Part shown: positions 49,876 through 58,175 of the stretch, in pieces
How the letters are laid out: each line of letters opens with the position of its first letter
Numbering within the stretch: position 1 is the stretch's first letter
NCBI GenBank assembly: GCA_964580575.1
Contig: CAZOLJ010000014.1
Span: 1 to 64,000 of the forward strand
Origin: CAVPDE01 sp964580575
GTDB taxonomy: Bacteria; Desulfobacterota; DSM-4660; Desulfatiglandales; HGW-15
DNA: 64,000 nt
Reading direction: 5' to 3'
The notes under the pieces: model-generated
Database searches by the model: none
The model's input: the letters and a program-made list of their open reading frames with translations, nothing else
What the model was told of the DNA's origin: nothing
Program-made: the position numbers and the translations under genes

Positions 49876-50673
49876 ATGCAGAAAAAAACTTACGGGTTGC
49901 TCGCATACATCGTGTTTCTGCTCATTCCCCTGTACTGGATGGTGAACTCCTCGTTCAAATTGACGACGGAAATCATGACCAAGATGACGTGGATTCCGCA
50001 CACGTTCACCTTTAGGAACTACAACCACATTCTCACCGATCCGGTGTGGCAGAAGTGTTTTCTCAATTCCTTGATTTACGTTTGCATGAATGTCGCCATG
50101 GTCCTGCTGGCCGCCATTCCGGCGGCCTATGCTTTTTCCCGCTGGCGCTTCCGCGGAGACAAACACCTTTTCTTCTGGCTCCTCACCAACCGGATGGCGC
50201 CGGTGGCGGTTTTCATGATCCCTTACTTCCAACTCTACAGCAACCTGGGTTTGTTCGACACCCATTTGGCCGTAGCCTTGGCTCATTGCGTGTTCAACCT
50301 GCCTCTGGCCATCTGGATTCTGGAGGGCTTCTTTTCGGGCATTCCAAAGGAACTGGATGAAACGGCATTCATCGACGGGCTGAGCTTCTCGCAGTTTTTC
50401 AGAAAGATCTTCTTTCCGCTGATCCGGCCGGGCGTAGCGGTGGCCGCCTTCTTCTGCTTCATGTTCTCATGGACCGAGCTGCTGCTTGCAAGGACCCTCA
50501 CCAGCTCTTCGTCAAAACCCATTGTGGTCGCCCTCACCCGCAGCCAGGGGGCCGAGGGATGGGACTGGGGCGTGCTCATCGCGGCCGGGGTCTTGACCAT
50601 GCTTCCGGGCGTGGTGATGGTGTACTTCATTCGTAACTACATTGCCAAAGGCTTTGCCATGGGGAGGGTCTAA
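49876..50673 (+). CDS. ABC transporter permease 2 (MalG type, GlpQ-like)
   Basis: 265 aa, six helices. The N-terminus (YGLLAYIVFLLIPLYWMVNS) and the EAA loop (ELDETAFIDGLSFSQFFRKI) are typical of MalG/UgpE. RBS GGAGGGAAG. With permease 1 it forms the channel. It is followed 2 bases later by the small DUF2160-like gene. Confidence 0.92.
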   Translation: MQKKTYGLLAYIVFLLIPLYWMVNSSFKLTTEIMTKMTWIPHTFTFRNYNHILTDPVWQKCFLNSLIYVCMNVAMVLLAAIPAAYAFSRWRFRGDKHLFFWLLTNRMAPVAVFMIPYFQLYSNLGLFDTHLAVALAHCVFNLPLAIWILEGFFSGIPKELDETAFIDGLSFSQFFRKIFFPLIRPGVAVAAFFCFMFSWTELLLARTLTSSSSKPIVVALTRSQGAEGWDWGVLIAAGVLTMLPGVVMVYFIRNYIAKGFAMGRV

Positions 50674-50675
50674 CG

Positions 50676-50954
50676 ATGCTCGCATGGATGCACTGGACTT
50701 GGGCTAGCGCCGTGGGCTTCGGCCTTTTGGCCGCGCTGCTTGTTTTCCTGGCGGTCCTGGATCATTTTGTTCCGGGTTACGCAAGAAAAGGTGTTTTGCC
50801 CTATGAAACAACCCGAGGCGACAGGGTTTTCATGAGCATCGCCGCTTTTGTGGCCCTGGTGTTCTTGTGGCTGAAATTCTTTCCCGATGTCACTGCCGTG
50901 CTGATCTTGGCCGTTTCCGGCGTTATTGCCGTGGTTCTCATGAAGTGGGCATAA
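50676..50954 (+). CDS. Small membrane protein (DUF2160/GlpU-like)
   Basis: 92 aa, three helices: WASAVGFGLLAALLVFLAVL, RVFMSIAAFVALVFLWLKFF and VTAVLILAVSGVIAVVLMKW, joined by a conserved-looking loop (VPGYARKGVLPYETTRGDR). Such a small integral membrane protein is found between permease and binding protein in glycerol-type GlpSTPQUV transporters. Its presence is the main reason for assigning this operon to that group. Role unknown. Confidence 0.85.
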   Translation: MLAWMHWTWASAVGFGLLAALLVFLAVLDHFVPGYARKGVLPYETTRGDRVFMSIAAFVALVFLWLKFFPDVTAVLILAVSGVIAVVLMKWA

Positions 50955-51070
50955 CGTGATTCCCCAAGAAAGGAGGTGATGGGGGCGACAACGAGCCGTG
51001 GAGAGGAGGCGATCTTGGTTCTTTCAGGATCACATGATTGACCACACGAAATGCAAAGGGGGATTAGACA

Positions 51071-52795
51071 ATGTCGAAAGCAAAGAAGAAGCTGTTGTTG
51101 GTAGCCGCCGTTGCCGTGTTCAGCGTTGTTTTTTTCGCGGGCACGTGCCTAGCGGATGTGATTGACAAATGGATCAATGAGTTCACACCCTCAGCAATTT
51201 CAAAAGAGGATCAGCGCAAGGAGTTGGAGTGGTTCCAGAAAGCCGCTGCGCCTTACAAGGGCATGAAGATCAAAACCTGCGCCGAGCACATCTTGACCCA
51301 TCAGTTTGAATCTCAAACCCTCGCGAAAGCGTTCACCGAACTCACAGGTATCCAGGTGGAGCACGATGTGATCGGTGAGGGGGACGTGGTGGAGCGGCTG
51401 CAGACCCAGATTGCCACCGGCAAAATCGTGTACCACGCCTACGTCAACGATGCGGATCTCATCGGAACCCATATGAGAAAGAAAACCGCCGTGGTGCTGA
51501 GCGACTTCATGAAGAACGAAGGAAAAGCCATCACCAGCCCCTGGCTCGATTATCCCAATGACTTCCTGAACCCCGAGACGGGGCAGGACTATGCGGGCAA
51601 TGCCCTTCAGATCCCTGACCAGCAGTTCCCGATCCTGTACTGGTTCCGCTATGACCTCTTTACCGACCCGAAGTACATGAAGATGTTCAAAGAGAAATAC
51701 GGGTATGAGCTCGGTGTGCCCGTGAACTGGGCGGCCTATGAGGACATCGCGGAGTTTTGGACCAAGCACGTGAAAGAGATCAACGGAAAGCCCATCTGGG
51801 GACACCTGGATTACGGCAAGAAAGGCCCCTGGCTGGGCTGGCGGTTCTCGGACGCCTGGTTGTCCCTAGCCGGAGCCGGTGACAAAGGGCTTCCCAACGG
51901 CCTGCCCGTGGACGAGTGGGGAATCCGGGTGGAGAACGGAATCCCTGTGGGAGCCACCATGAAGCGTGGCGGCGACTTGGACAGCCCTGCGGCCATTTAT
52001 GCCCTCACCTTTTTTGTGGACATGATCAAGAAGTACGCTCCGCCTTACGCGGCAGGCCTGCAGTGGTCGGAAGTGGGTCCAATTCCGGGCAAAGGTGAAA
52101 TCGCGCAGACCATCTACTTCTGCGGAACCTTCAGCTCCTACCCGGACTACTCCACACCCAACAGCCCGGTTGCCGATGCGAAAGGCCTGCCCAAGTGGCG
52201 CCTGGCCCCCCAGCCTTACGGGAAGTACTGGGAGAGCGGCATGAAGGTCGGGTATCAGGACGTGGGTTCGTGGACTATCCCCGTCAATGTGACCGGCAAG
52301 GAAAGAGAGGCCGCATGGTTGTGGGCCCAGTTCTGCATCGCCAAGACCGTTGAACTGAAGAAGTTCCTGGTCGGCAGGACCCCGGTCCGCAAATCCACCG
52401 TATTTCATCCCATGTGGAATGATGAGACCATGAAACCCTATGGCGGGTTGATCGAGTTCTACCGCTCACCCGAGCGCAAGCTCTTCACCGACACCGGCCT
52501 GAACGTGCCCGATTATCCCCTGCTGCAGGAGCAATGGTGGCATTACATCTCCATGGCGGTGACCGGAGAAAAGACGCCGGCCGAGGCCATGCAGGGATTG
52601 GCGGAAAAAATCGACCAGTTGATGGGTCGTCTGCGCCTGCCACACCTTTCGCCCAAGTTGGCCGAGCCGAAAGGGGATGAGTACTGGTTGGCCCAACCCG
52701 GCGCCCCGAGACCCGAGATCAAGGGACGGGAAAAGCCGGTCACCATCGCCTATGATGAGATGATCAAGCGCTGGAAAGCCAAAGAGCTGAGATAA
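51071..52795 (+). CDS. ABC transporter substrate-binding protein (GlpV-like)
   Basis: 574 aa, much longer than ordinary sugar-binding proteins (~420) and in line with GlpV. Signal peptide LLLVAAVAVFSVVFFAGTCLA. Bacterial extracellular solute-binding-protein type 1 features: AKAFTELTGIQVEHDVIGEG, WFRYDLFTDPKYMKMFKEKY and VGYQDVGSWTIPVNVTG. Trp- and Tyr-rich, as expected for a polyol or sugar site. Ligand: glycerol in the known relatives, but the neighbouring kinase and dehydrogenase favour a pentitol or other polyol. Followed by a terminator. Confidence 0.92.
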   Translation: MSKAKKKLLLVAAVAVFSVVFFAGTCLADVIDKWINEFTPSAISKEDQRKELEWFQKAAAPYKGMKIKTCAEHILTHQFESQTLAKAFTELTGIQVEHDVIGEGDVVERLQTQIATGKIVYHAYVNDADLIGTHMRKKTAVVLSDFMKNEGKAITSPWLDYPNDFLNPETGQDYAGNALQIPDQQFPILYWFRYDLFTDPKYMKMFKEKYGYELGVPVNWAAYEDIAEFWTKHVKEINGKPIWGHLDYGKKGPWLGWRFSDAWLSLAGAGDKGLPNGLPVDEWGIRVENGIPVGATMKRGGDLDSPAAIYALTFFVDMIKKYAPPYAAGLQWSEVGPIPGKGEIAQTIYFCGTFSSYPDYSTPNSPVADAKGLPKWRLAPQPYGKYWESGMKVGYQDVGSWTIPVNVTGKEREAAWLWAQFCIAKTVELKKFLVGRTPVRKSTVFHPMWNDETMKPYGGLIEFYRSPERKLFTDTGLNVPDYPLLQEQWWHYISMAVTGEKTPAEAMQGLAEKIDQLMGRLRLPHLSPKLAEPKGDEYWLAQPGAPRPEIKGREKPVTIAYDEMIKRWKAKELR

Positions 52796-52805
52796 ACCTA
52801 TTCGC

Positions 52806-52835
52806 CCAGGGCCGGCACCGCCGGCCCTGGCTTTT
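52806..52835 (+). terminator. Rho-independent terminator after the ABC operon
   Basis: Stem CCAGGGCCGG (52806-52815) / CCGGCCCTGG (52821-52830) followed by CTTTT. Expression of the polyol dehydrogenase downstream probably needs read-through or its own promoter. Confidence 0.85.
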
Positions 52836-52941
52836 GTTGAGCCTTGTCCACTTTTGTCCACTGAGCGGCTGTGCGGGCTTCAAGTGACTGAAACGGCTGG
52901 TTCGAAAAGAGACCTCTCAAAATCCAATGGCTGGGAGAACA

Positions 52942-53976
52942 ATGGAAGCTCTGGTAAAGACACAAAAAGGTAAAGGGTTTCTGGAAGTCAAGAACGTCGA
53001 TGACCCGGTGCCGGGTGAGCATGAAGCGCTGATTCGAGTCAAAGCCGGCGGCATATGCGGTACTGATCTCCACATCGAGGGGGATCGCTTTCCGTACAAT
53101 CCCCCCATTATTCTTGGTCATGAATTCTCAGGTGAAATTGTTGAAGTCGGAACGCAGGTTGTTGGCTTCAAGGCCGGCGACCGGGTGGTCGCAGAACCTC
53201 ACCGCGGCGGATGCGGAACCTGCCGATACTGCCTGACCGGACAAGTCGAGGTGTGCCGGGAGAAAAGAGCTATAGGATACAAAGTAGATGGCGCCTTTTC
53301 TGAGTTCATTGCGCTGCCGGTGACGTCCCTGCACCGAATCCCGGGATCCGTGTCCTATGAGCAGGCGGCCCTTTGCGAGCCGCTGGCTGTGGTCGTGAAG
53401 GCGGTGCTCGAACGAAGCAAGGTGGAGCCTGAGGATTTCGTTGTCGTCATGGGCTGCGGCCCCATCGGACTTCTGGCAGCAGCCGCGGCCAAAGCGGAAG
53501 GAGCGCGCGCCGTCATGGTGACGGGGACTGCGGGCGATGAAAAGCTGAGGCTTCTCACGGCCAAGGAAATGGGCATGGACTACGCGGTCAACGTAGAAAA
53601 GGAGAACGTTCTCGCGCTGGTGAACGATCTGACCGGGGGCGCGGGAGCGGACTTGATCGTTGAAGCCAGCGGAGCGGAGCCGGCCATACGGCAGGCCTTT
53701 GACATGATCAAGATCGACGGAAGAATCTGCGGGGTCGGCATCAGCGGCAAAGAGGCCATTGCGCTCCCTTGGGACCTTGCCATCCGCAAGGCGATCAACG
53801 TGTCGTGCAGCTTCAGCTCCAACTGGACGAGCTGGGAGCGGGCCCTTTCTCTTCTGGGGAGCGGAAAGGTCAAGGTGGATCCCATGATCAGCGGGACCTA
53901 TCCCATGAAGGAATGGAAAAAGGCGTTCGGGCTCCTTCGAAATCTGGAAGCCGTGAAGATTCTGCTGGTCCCTTAG
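52942..53976 (+). CDS. Zinc-dependent polyol dehydrogenase (sorbitol dehydrogenase type)
   Basis: 344 aa from the ATG at 52942, preceded by GGGAGAA; an earlier in-frame ATG at 52927 lacks a site. Catalytic zinc ligands are in GGICGTDLHIEG and ILGHEFSGEI. Structural zinc cysteines are in GCGTCRYCLTGQVEVC. NAD-binding motif: MGCGPIGLLAAAAAKAEGA. A medium-chain dehydrogenase that oxidises a sugar alcohol to a ketose. Context: polyol transporter before, ketose kinase after. Confidence 0.92.
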   Translation: MEALVKTQKGKGFLEVKNVDDPVPGEHEALIRVKAGGICGTDLHIEGDRFPYNPPIILGHEFSGEIVEVGTQVVGFKAGDRVVAEPHRGGCGTCRYCLTGQVEVCREKRAIGYKVDGAFSEFIALPVTSLHRIPGSVSYEQAALCEPLAVVVKAVLERSKVEPEDFVVVMGCGPIGLLAAAAAKAEGARAVMVTGTAGDEKLRLLTAKEMGMDYAVNVEKENVLALVNDLTGGAGADLIVEASGAEPAIRQAFDMIKIDGRICGVGISGKEAIALPWDLAIRKAINVSCSFSSNWTSWERALSLLGSGKVKVDPMISGTYPMKEWKKAFGLLRNLEAVKILLVP

Positions 53977-54025
53977 ACGAGAGGGTTTTCTTCAGCTCGG
54001 ACTTATTTGCACAGGAGGGGTGTTC

Positions 54026-55573
54026 ATGAAAGATCAATTGGTGCTGGGCGCGGACAGCAGCACGAGTGCGACTAAGGTCATTGCCTTTGACGCTAAAGGG
54101 AAACCCGTGGCAGAGGGAGCCAAGGGGTACCCCCTCTATACGGAGAACCCCGGCTGGGTCGAGCAGGATCCGGAGGAATGGTGGGGGGCCTTCAAGGAAG
54201 CCTGCCGACAGGTGGTGTCGAATCCTGCGGTGGATGTAAAAAAGATGGTGGGCATCGGCATCACCCACCAGCGGTTCACCTTTGTGCCCGTGGACAAGGA
54301 CATCAAGCCTCTGCGAAGGGCGATCCTGTGGAATGACATCCGCTGCTCCAAGGAAGCGGACTATGCCAGGCAGAAGGTAGGGAAAGAGCGCATTTTCGAA
54401 AGAACCGGTTATCCGCCGGGACAGTGGACGCTCTACAAGGCCCTGTGGCTGAAGAACAACGAACCGGAGCTCTACGAGAAGATCTACAAGCTCGTTCTGG
54501 TTCAAGACTATCTCATTTACAAGCTCACCGGAAATCTCGTGACCCTTGAGGGAGCCGGAACCATGACGGGCGCTCTGGATATCGCCAGCCCGAGGAAGTG
54601 GGCCAAAGACATCATCAAAGCTCTCGGGGTCAGGGAAGACATCTGGATCGAGCCTATCCTCCCGGGCGGGGCTGTCGCCGGTCATGTGACGAAAGAGGCG
54701 GCCAAGGAGACCGGACTCCCCGAAGGCCTTCCAGTGGTGACAGGCGCCGGGGACCAGCCCTGCGGCACGCTCGGGGCGGGCGTGGTCGAACCTGGAGAGC
54801 TCGGCATCAACGGGGGGACATCCTGCACCAATGAGCTGGTCGCCCGGGGTGTACCGGAGAGGAAAAAGGTGAATTACTTCATCGAGATCAATCCTTCGGG
54901 CGCCTACATTGTGGAGAATTACATCCCCAGCGGCGGTTCGGCTCTGATGAACTGGTACAAGAACAACTTCGGTTACTTCGAGGTGAGCGAAGCGGAAAGA
55001 ACGAAAAAGAATATCTGGGAGGTCATCTACAACCAGGTCGGCGAAAGTCCTGTGGGCAATCGAGGAATGATGGTCGTGCCCTATTTCCAGGGCGCCAATG
55101 GCCCCTATTGGGATTTGAATGCTCGCGGGGTTGTGTTTGGGCTCCACACGGAGTATGGCCGACCTCATCTCCTCCGGGCCCTGATGGAAGGCCTGGCCTA
55201 TGAATCAAGGCGGCAGGCCGAACTCATGGAAGAGGGCACAGGGACACAGGTGGAGCAGATCAAGATGTACGGAGGATCGGCGCGAAGTGACTACTGGAAC
55301 CAGATCTTCACCGATGTGTTCAACAAGACCCTGCACCTCCCTGAAACGGCGGAAACGACCTCTCTCGGCGCCGCGATTGCTGCCGCGGTTGGATGCGGGA
55401 TGAGCTCGGACTATAAAAAGGCCGTGGACACCATGGTGAGCATCAGAAAAAGTTATAGACCGATTGCCAAAAATGTGGTACGTTACGAGAAATTTTACAG
55501 AGAAGTGTACGTCAAATTCTACGACACGGTGCAGGGTTTCATGCACAAGATTGCGGAGATCAACGATCAATAA
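54026..55573 (+). CDS. FGGY-family carbohydrate kinase (xylulokinase-like)
   Basis: 515 aa from the ATG at 54026 behind AGGAGGGG. N-terminal ATPase-fold phosphate loop GADSSTSATKVIAFD, WVEQDPEEWW, substrate region WNDIRCSKEAD, catalytic Asp in TGAGDQPCGTLGAGVV and the second phosphate loop GINGGTSCTNE, with C-terminal MYGGSARSDYWNQIFTDVF. Of the FGGY family, xylulokinases match best in my reading, but glycerol, ribulose and erythritol kinases share these motifs. It probably phosphorylates the ketose made by the dehydrogenase. Confidence 0.9.
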   Translation: MKDQLVLGADSSTSATKVIAFDAKGKPVAEGAKGYPLYTENPGWVEQDPEEWWGAFKEACRQVVSNPAVDVKKMVGIGITHQRFTFVPVDKDIKPLRRAILWNDIRCSKEADYARQKVGKERIFERTGYPPGQWTLYKALWLKNNEPELYEKIYKLVLVQDYLIYKLTGNLVTLEGAGTMTGALDIASPRKWAKDIIKALGVREDIWIEPILPGGAVAGHVTKEAAKETGLPEGLPVVTGAGDQPCGTLGAGVVEPGELGINGGTSCTNELVARGVPERKKVNYFIEINPSGAYIVENYIPSGGSALMNWYKNNFGYFEVSEAERTKKNIWEVIYNQVGESPVGNRGMMVVPYFQGANGPYWDLNARGVVFGLHTEYGRPHLLRALMEGLAYESRRQAELMEEGTGTQVEQIKMYGGSARSDYWNQIFTDVFNKTLHLPETAETTSLGAAIAAAVGCGMSSDYKKAVDTMVSIRKSYRPIAKNVVRYEKFYREVYVKFYDTVQGFMHKIAEINDQ

Positions 55574-55645
55574 GCGTTTCGGGTGCCTTGGCCCTAAACT
55601 GTGCCTTCACATCCGCAGGAAAACAAGAGGCTTGTAGAGGGCGAC

Positions 55646-56386
55646 ATGGAGCAGATGGACATAAACTACGAATCAAAAGTGCCTCTGTATTATCAGCTCA
55701 AGGAGGAGATCAAGAAAAAGATTCTCAGCGGCACCTACAAAGAAAATGACCTCATCCCTTCAGAACGCGAGTTAGGCGAGCAGTTCAGTCTGTCTTCAAC
55801 CACCGTGCGTCGCGCCTTGAACGACCTGGTCCAGGAAAGACTGCTGGAGCGAAAAGCCGGCAAAGGGACTTTCGTTCGCATGAGCAAGGTGAAGAGGGAC
55901 CTGAGGAAGGTCCTGGGTTTTACGGCGAACATGCAGGAGATGGGGCTGTCGCCCTCCACAGCTGTCCTGAGCAAGAAGATCGTTTCTGCCAATCTCTTCG
56001 CAAGACAACGCCTGAGTCTCGACAAGGGGGCTTCGGTCCTCAAACTCAATAGGCTTCGCCTGGCCAATGACGTACCCATGATGCTGGAAACCAGGTACAT
56101 TCGAACGGATCTCTGCCCCGGAATCGAAAAGCACGATTTGTCCTCATCGCTTTGGAAGGTATTCGAGAACGTCTATGGCCAAAAGCCTTTTCGCCATACG
56201 CAAAACGTCACCATCGCGCGATTTTCGGGACCCCAGGCCGCCATGTTCGGCCTGGAGGGTGGAGCCTTGGCCTTTATGATCAATGGGGTGACCTATGTGA
56301 AAGACGGTTCGCCCATAGAGTGTGAGGAGTCCTTGTACCGGAGCGACAAATACGATCTGGCCTTTGAGGCTTTTCTGGAGGAATAG
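55646..56386 (+). CDS. GntR-family transcriptional regulator with UTRA ligand domain
   Basis: 246 aa from the ATG at 55646, preceded by AGAGGG. N-terminal winged helix (VPLYYQLKEEIKKKILSGTY, LIPSERELGEQFSLSSTTVR). C-terminal UTRA domain (KVLGFTANMQEMGLSP, LKLNRLRLANDVPMMLETRY, GALAFMINGVTYV) for a small, often phosphorylated, sugar ligand. The only DNA-binding protein in the polyol region. It is the likely regulator of promoter/operators A, B and C; that link is inferred. Ends in a terminator. Confidence 0.92.
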   Translation: MEQMDINYESKVPLYYQLKEEIKKKILSGTYKENDLIPSERELGEQFSLSSTTVRRALNDLVQERLLERKAGKGTFVRMSKVKRDLRKVLGFTANMQEMGLSPSTAVLSKKIVSANLFARQRLSLDKGASVLKLNRLRLANDVPMMLETRYIRTDLCPGIEKHDLSSSLWKVFENVYGQKPFRHTQNVTIARFSGPQAAMFGLEGGALAFMINGVTYVKDGSPIECEESLYRSDKYDLAFEAFLEE

Positions 56387-56413
56387 ATATTTTCCAGAGG
56401 ATTGATGAGATCA

Positions 56414-56445
56414 GCGGGGGCCGGCTTTGCCGGCCCCTCGCTTTT
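56414..56445 (+). terminator. Terminator between gntR and tpiA
   Basis: Stem GGGGCCGGC / GCCGGCCCC with a TTT loop and a TTTT run after it, between convergent genes. Confidence 0.85.
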
Positions 56446-57241
56446 AGAGGACTTTGCGTTTTGAAGCGCTCTGAGCGGAGATTTCCGCCAGTTCGATGAA
56501 CTTCTGAACCTCCCAGCTTTCGGAGCCGACCCCGACCCCGTCCGTGTCTCTGGTTTCCGCCATTTCCCGGACGTTCTTCACCTTGACGCTTCCACCGTAA
56601 ATGATGCGGGTCCTTGAGGCGGTTTCCGCCGAGTGATACTTCCTGATCATCTCACGAATAAACTGATGGGCTTCTCCAGCCTGCTCGGGCGTTGCCACCA
56701 GGCCCGATCCGATGGCCCAGACCGGCTCATATTCAATGACGGTGTTTTCCATGTCCTGAGACGTAAACCCCTCGAAGCAGGTGAGGAACTGGTATTCGAG
56801 CTTGGCGAGGGTTTGGCCGCGCTTTCTTTCCTGCAGGGACTCGCCGATGCAGACAATCGGGGAAATCTCTTGTTTCAGACAGGCCTTGGCCTTCCACTGC
56901 ACACGCTCATCCGTGTCGGCGAATGCCTCTCTTCTCTCCGAATGTCCGACCACGCAATAGCTAGCGCCGGCCTCCTTGAGCATGGGGGCGGAGATCTCTC
57001 CCGTGAAGGCGCCCTTGTCCTCCCAGTGCACGTTCTGGGCGCCCATGGAGACACAGGTGATTCCCTTGGCTGCATCGGCCAGCGTCCTGAGCAGGGTGAA
57101 GGGAACGCAAAGAACCAGTTCCGCCAGCCCTAGAAATCGGGATTCCGCGCTCCGGAGGGCCGAAAGATAAGCCAGCCCATCCTCAAAGGTCTTGTTCATT
57201 TTCCAGTTGCTCTGGACGATGAACCTCTTTCCTGGGACCAT
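56444..57241 (-). CDS. tpiA: Triosephosphate isomerase
   Basis: 265 aa, RBS GGGAGGA. Catalytic Lys in QSNWKMNKT, His in CVVGHSERREAF, Glu in IEYEPVWAIGSG, and the phosphate loops IIYGGSVKVKN and DGVGVGSESW. It interconverts dihydroxyacetone phosphate and glyceraldehyde 3-phosphate. Last gene of the transaldolase-transketolase-aldolase-tpiA operon. The segment DGVGVGSESW differs slightly from the usual DGALVGGASL. Confidence 0.93.
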   Translation of the reverse strand: MVPGKRFIVQSNWKMNKTFEDGLAYLSALRSAESRFLGLAELVLCVPFTLLRTLADAAKGITCVSMGAQNVHWEDKGAFTGEISAPMLKEAGASYCVVGHSERREAFADTDERVQWKAKACLKQEISPIVCIGESLQERKRGQTLAKLEYQFLTCFEGFTSQDMENTVIEYEPVWAIGSGLVATPEQAGEAHQFIREMIRKYHSAETASRTRIIYGGSVKVKNVREMAETRDTDGVGVGSESWEVQKFIELAEISAQSASKRKVL

Positions 57242-57268
57242 GTCTTGATCCTCCCTGTTCCGGTGATC

Positions 57269-58126
57269 TTACGCTTTGCCTTCGGAGCCGAAGACCCGGA
57301 TGAATTCGGTCGTCCGTTTCCTGATCCTTTCGGCTGCGATCCTGGTGAAGGCAATGGGATCATTGCTCGGCGGATCGGTCTTGGCAAAGGCTCGCATGGC
57401 GTCGCAGAACTCGATGCAGATCTGGGTCCAGATGTTGATCTTGGCCGCTCCGGACTTCACGAGAGTGCGGAAATCCTGGTCTGTGAGGCCGGTTCCGCCG
57501 TGGATCACCATGGGGAGGTTCACGGCCCTGCCGATCTCCTCCAACCGGCTGTAGTCAATTCTGGGCACATCCTTGTAAAGGCCGTGGGCCGTTCCAATGG
57601 CAGGGGCGAGGGCGTCGATGCCCGTCTCCTGAAAATACCGGCTGCAAGAAGGGACGCTGGCTAGGTTATCTTCTTTTTCCCTCACTTCCTTCTTTTCATC
57701 CACAGAGAAAATGCAGCCGATTTCCCCCTCTACGGTGATTCCTGCGGCATGAGCTTTTTCCACCACTTTTCTTGTGACAGAAATGTTTTCATCGAGCGGT
57801 CTGTCCGAAGCATCCATCATCACAGAACCCCACTGGGCATCGATGCACTGGTAGACCATTTCGATTTTCCTGCCGTGGTCGAGATGGAGCACCATGGGCA
57901 CACGGGCATAGTCATCCGCAAGCTGGCGCGCCCAGCCGGCAATTGTCCCGGCTCCGAAATAATCCACCACAGGGGGCAGCACCTGGATGATGACAGGGCT
58001 CTTTGTCTCTGCTGCAGCTTCCACCACCGCTTTCATGGAGAGCTGATCGAAGATGTCAAAAGCGCCGACTGCATATTTTTCCTTTTTGGCCTTGGCAAGC
58101 ACCTCTTTCATCGTGACATAAGGCAT
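57269..58126 (-). CDS. Class II ketose-bisphosphate aldolase family protein
   Basis: 285 aa, RBS AAGGAGG. Zinc and catalytic motifs: YAVGAFDIFDQLSMKAVVEA, VLHLDHGRKIE with metal His, MMDASDRPLDENI, EGEIGCIFSVDE, IGTAHGLYK and VIHGGTGLTDQDF. The family cleaves fructose- or tagatose-1,6-bisphosphate, and some members cleave ketose-1-phosphates. The loop after EGEIG is unusual (CIFSVDEKKEVREKEDN) where most have a GG motif. 27 bases before tpiA. Confidence 0.9.
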   Translation of the reverse strand: MPYVTMKEVLAKAKKEKYAVGAFDIFDQLSMKAVVEAAAETKSPVIIQVLPPVVDYFGAGTIAGWARQLADDYARVPMVLHLDHGRKIEMVYQCIDAQWGSVMMDASDRPLDENISVTRKVVEKAHAAGITVEGEIGCIFSVDEKKEVREKEDNLASVPSCSRYFQETGIDALAPAIGTAHGLYKDVPRIDYSRLEEIGRAVNLPMVIHGGTGLTDQDFRTLVKSGAAKINIWTQICIEFCDAMRAFAKTDPPSNDPIAFTRIAAERIRKRTTEFIRVFGSEGKA

Positions 58127-58175
58127 AGGGACATCCTCCTTTCAGTGAACTGTTCTTGTTGGAAATGGCGTCCTG

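Noticed and set aside
53888..55168. Minus-strand frame of 426 codons opposite the kinase gene
   Set aside because: Shadow of the FGGY kinase; no ribosome site or motif.
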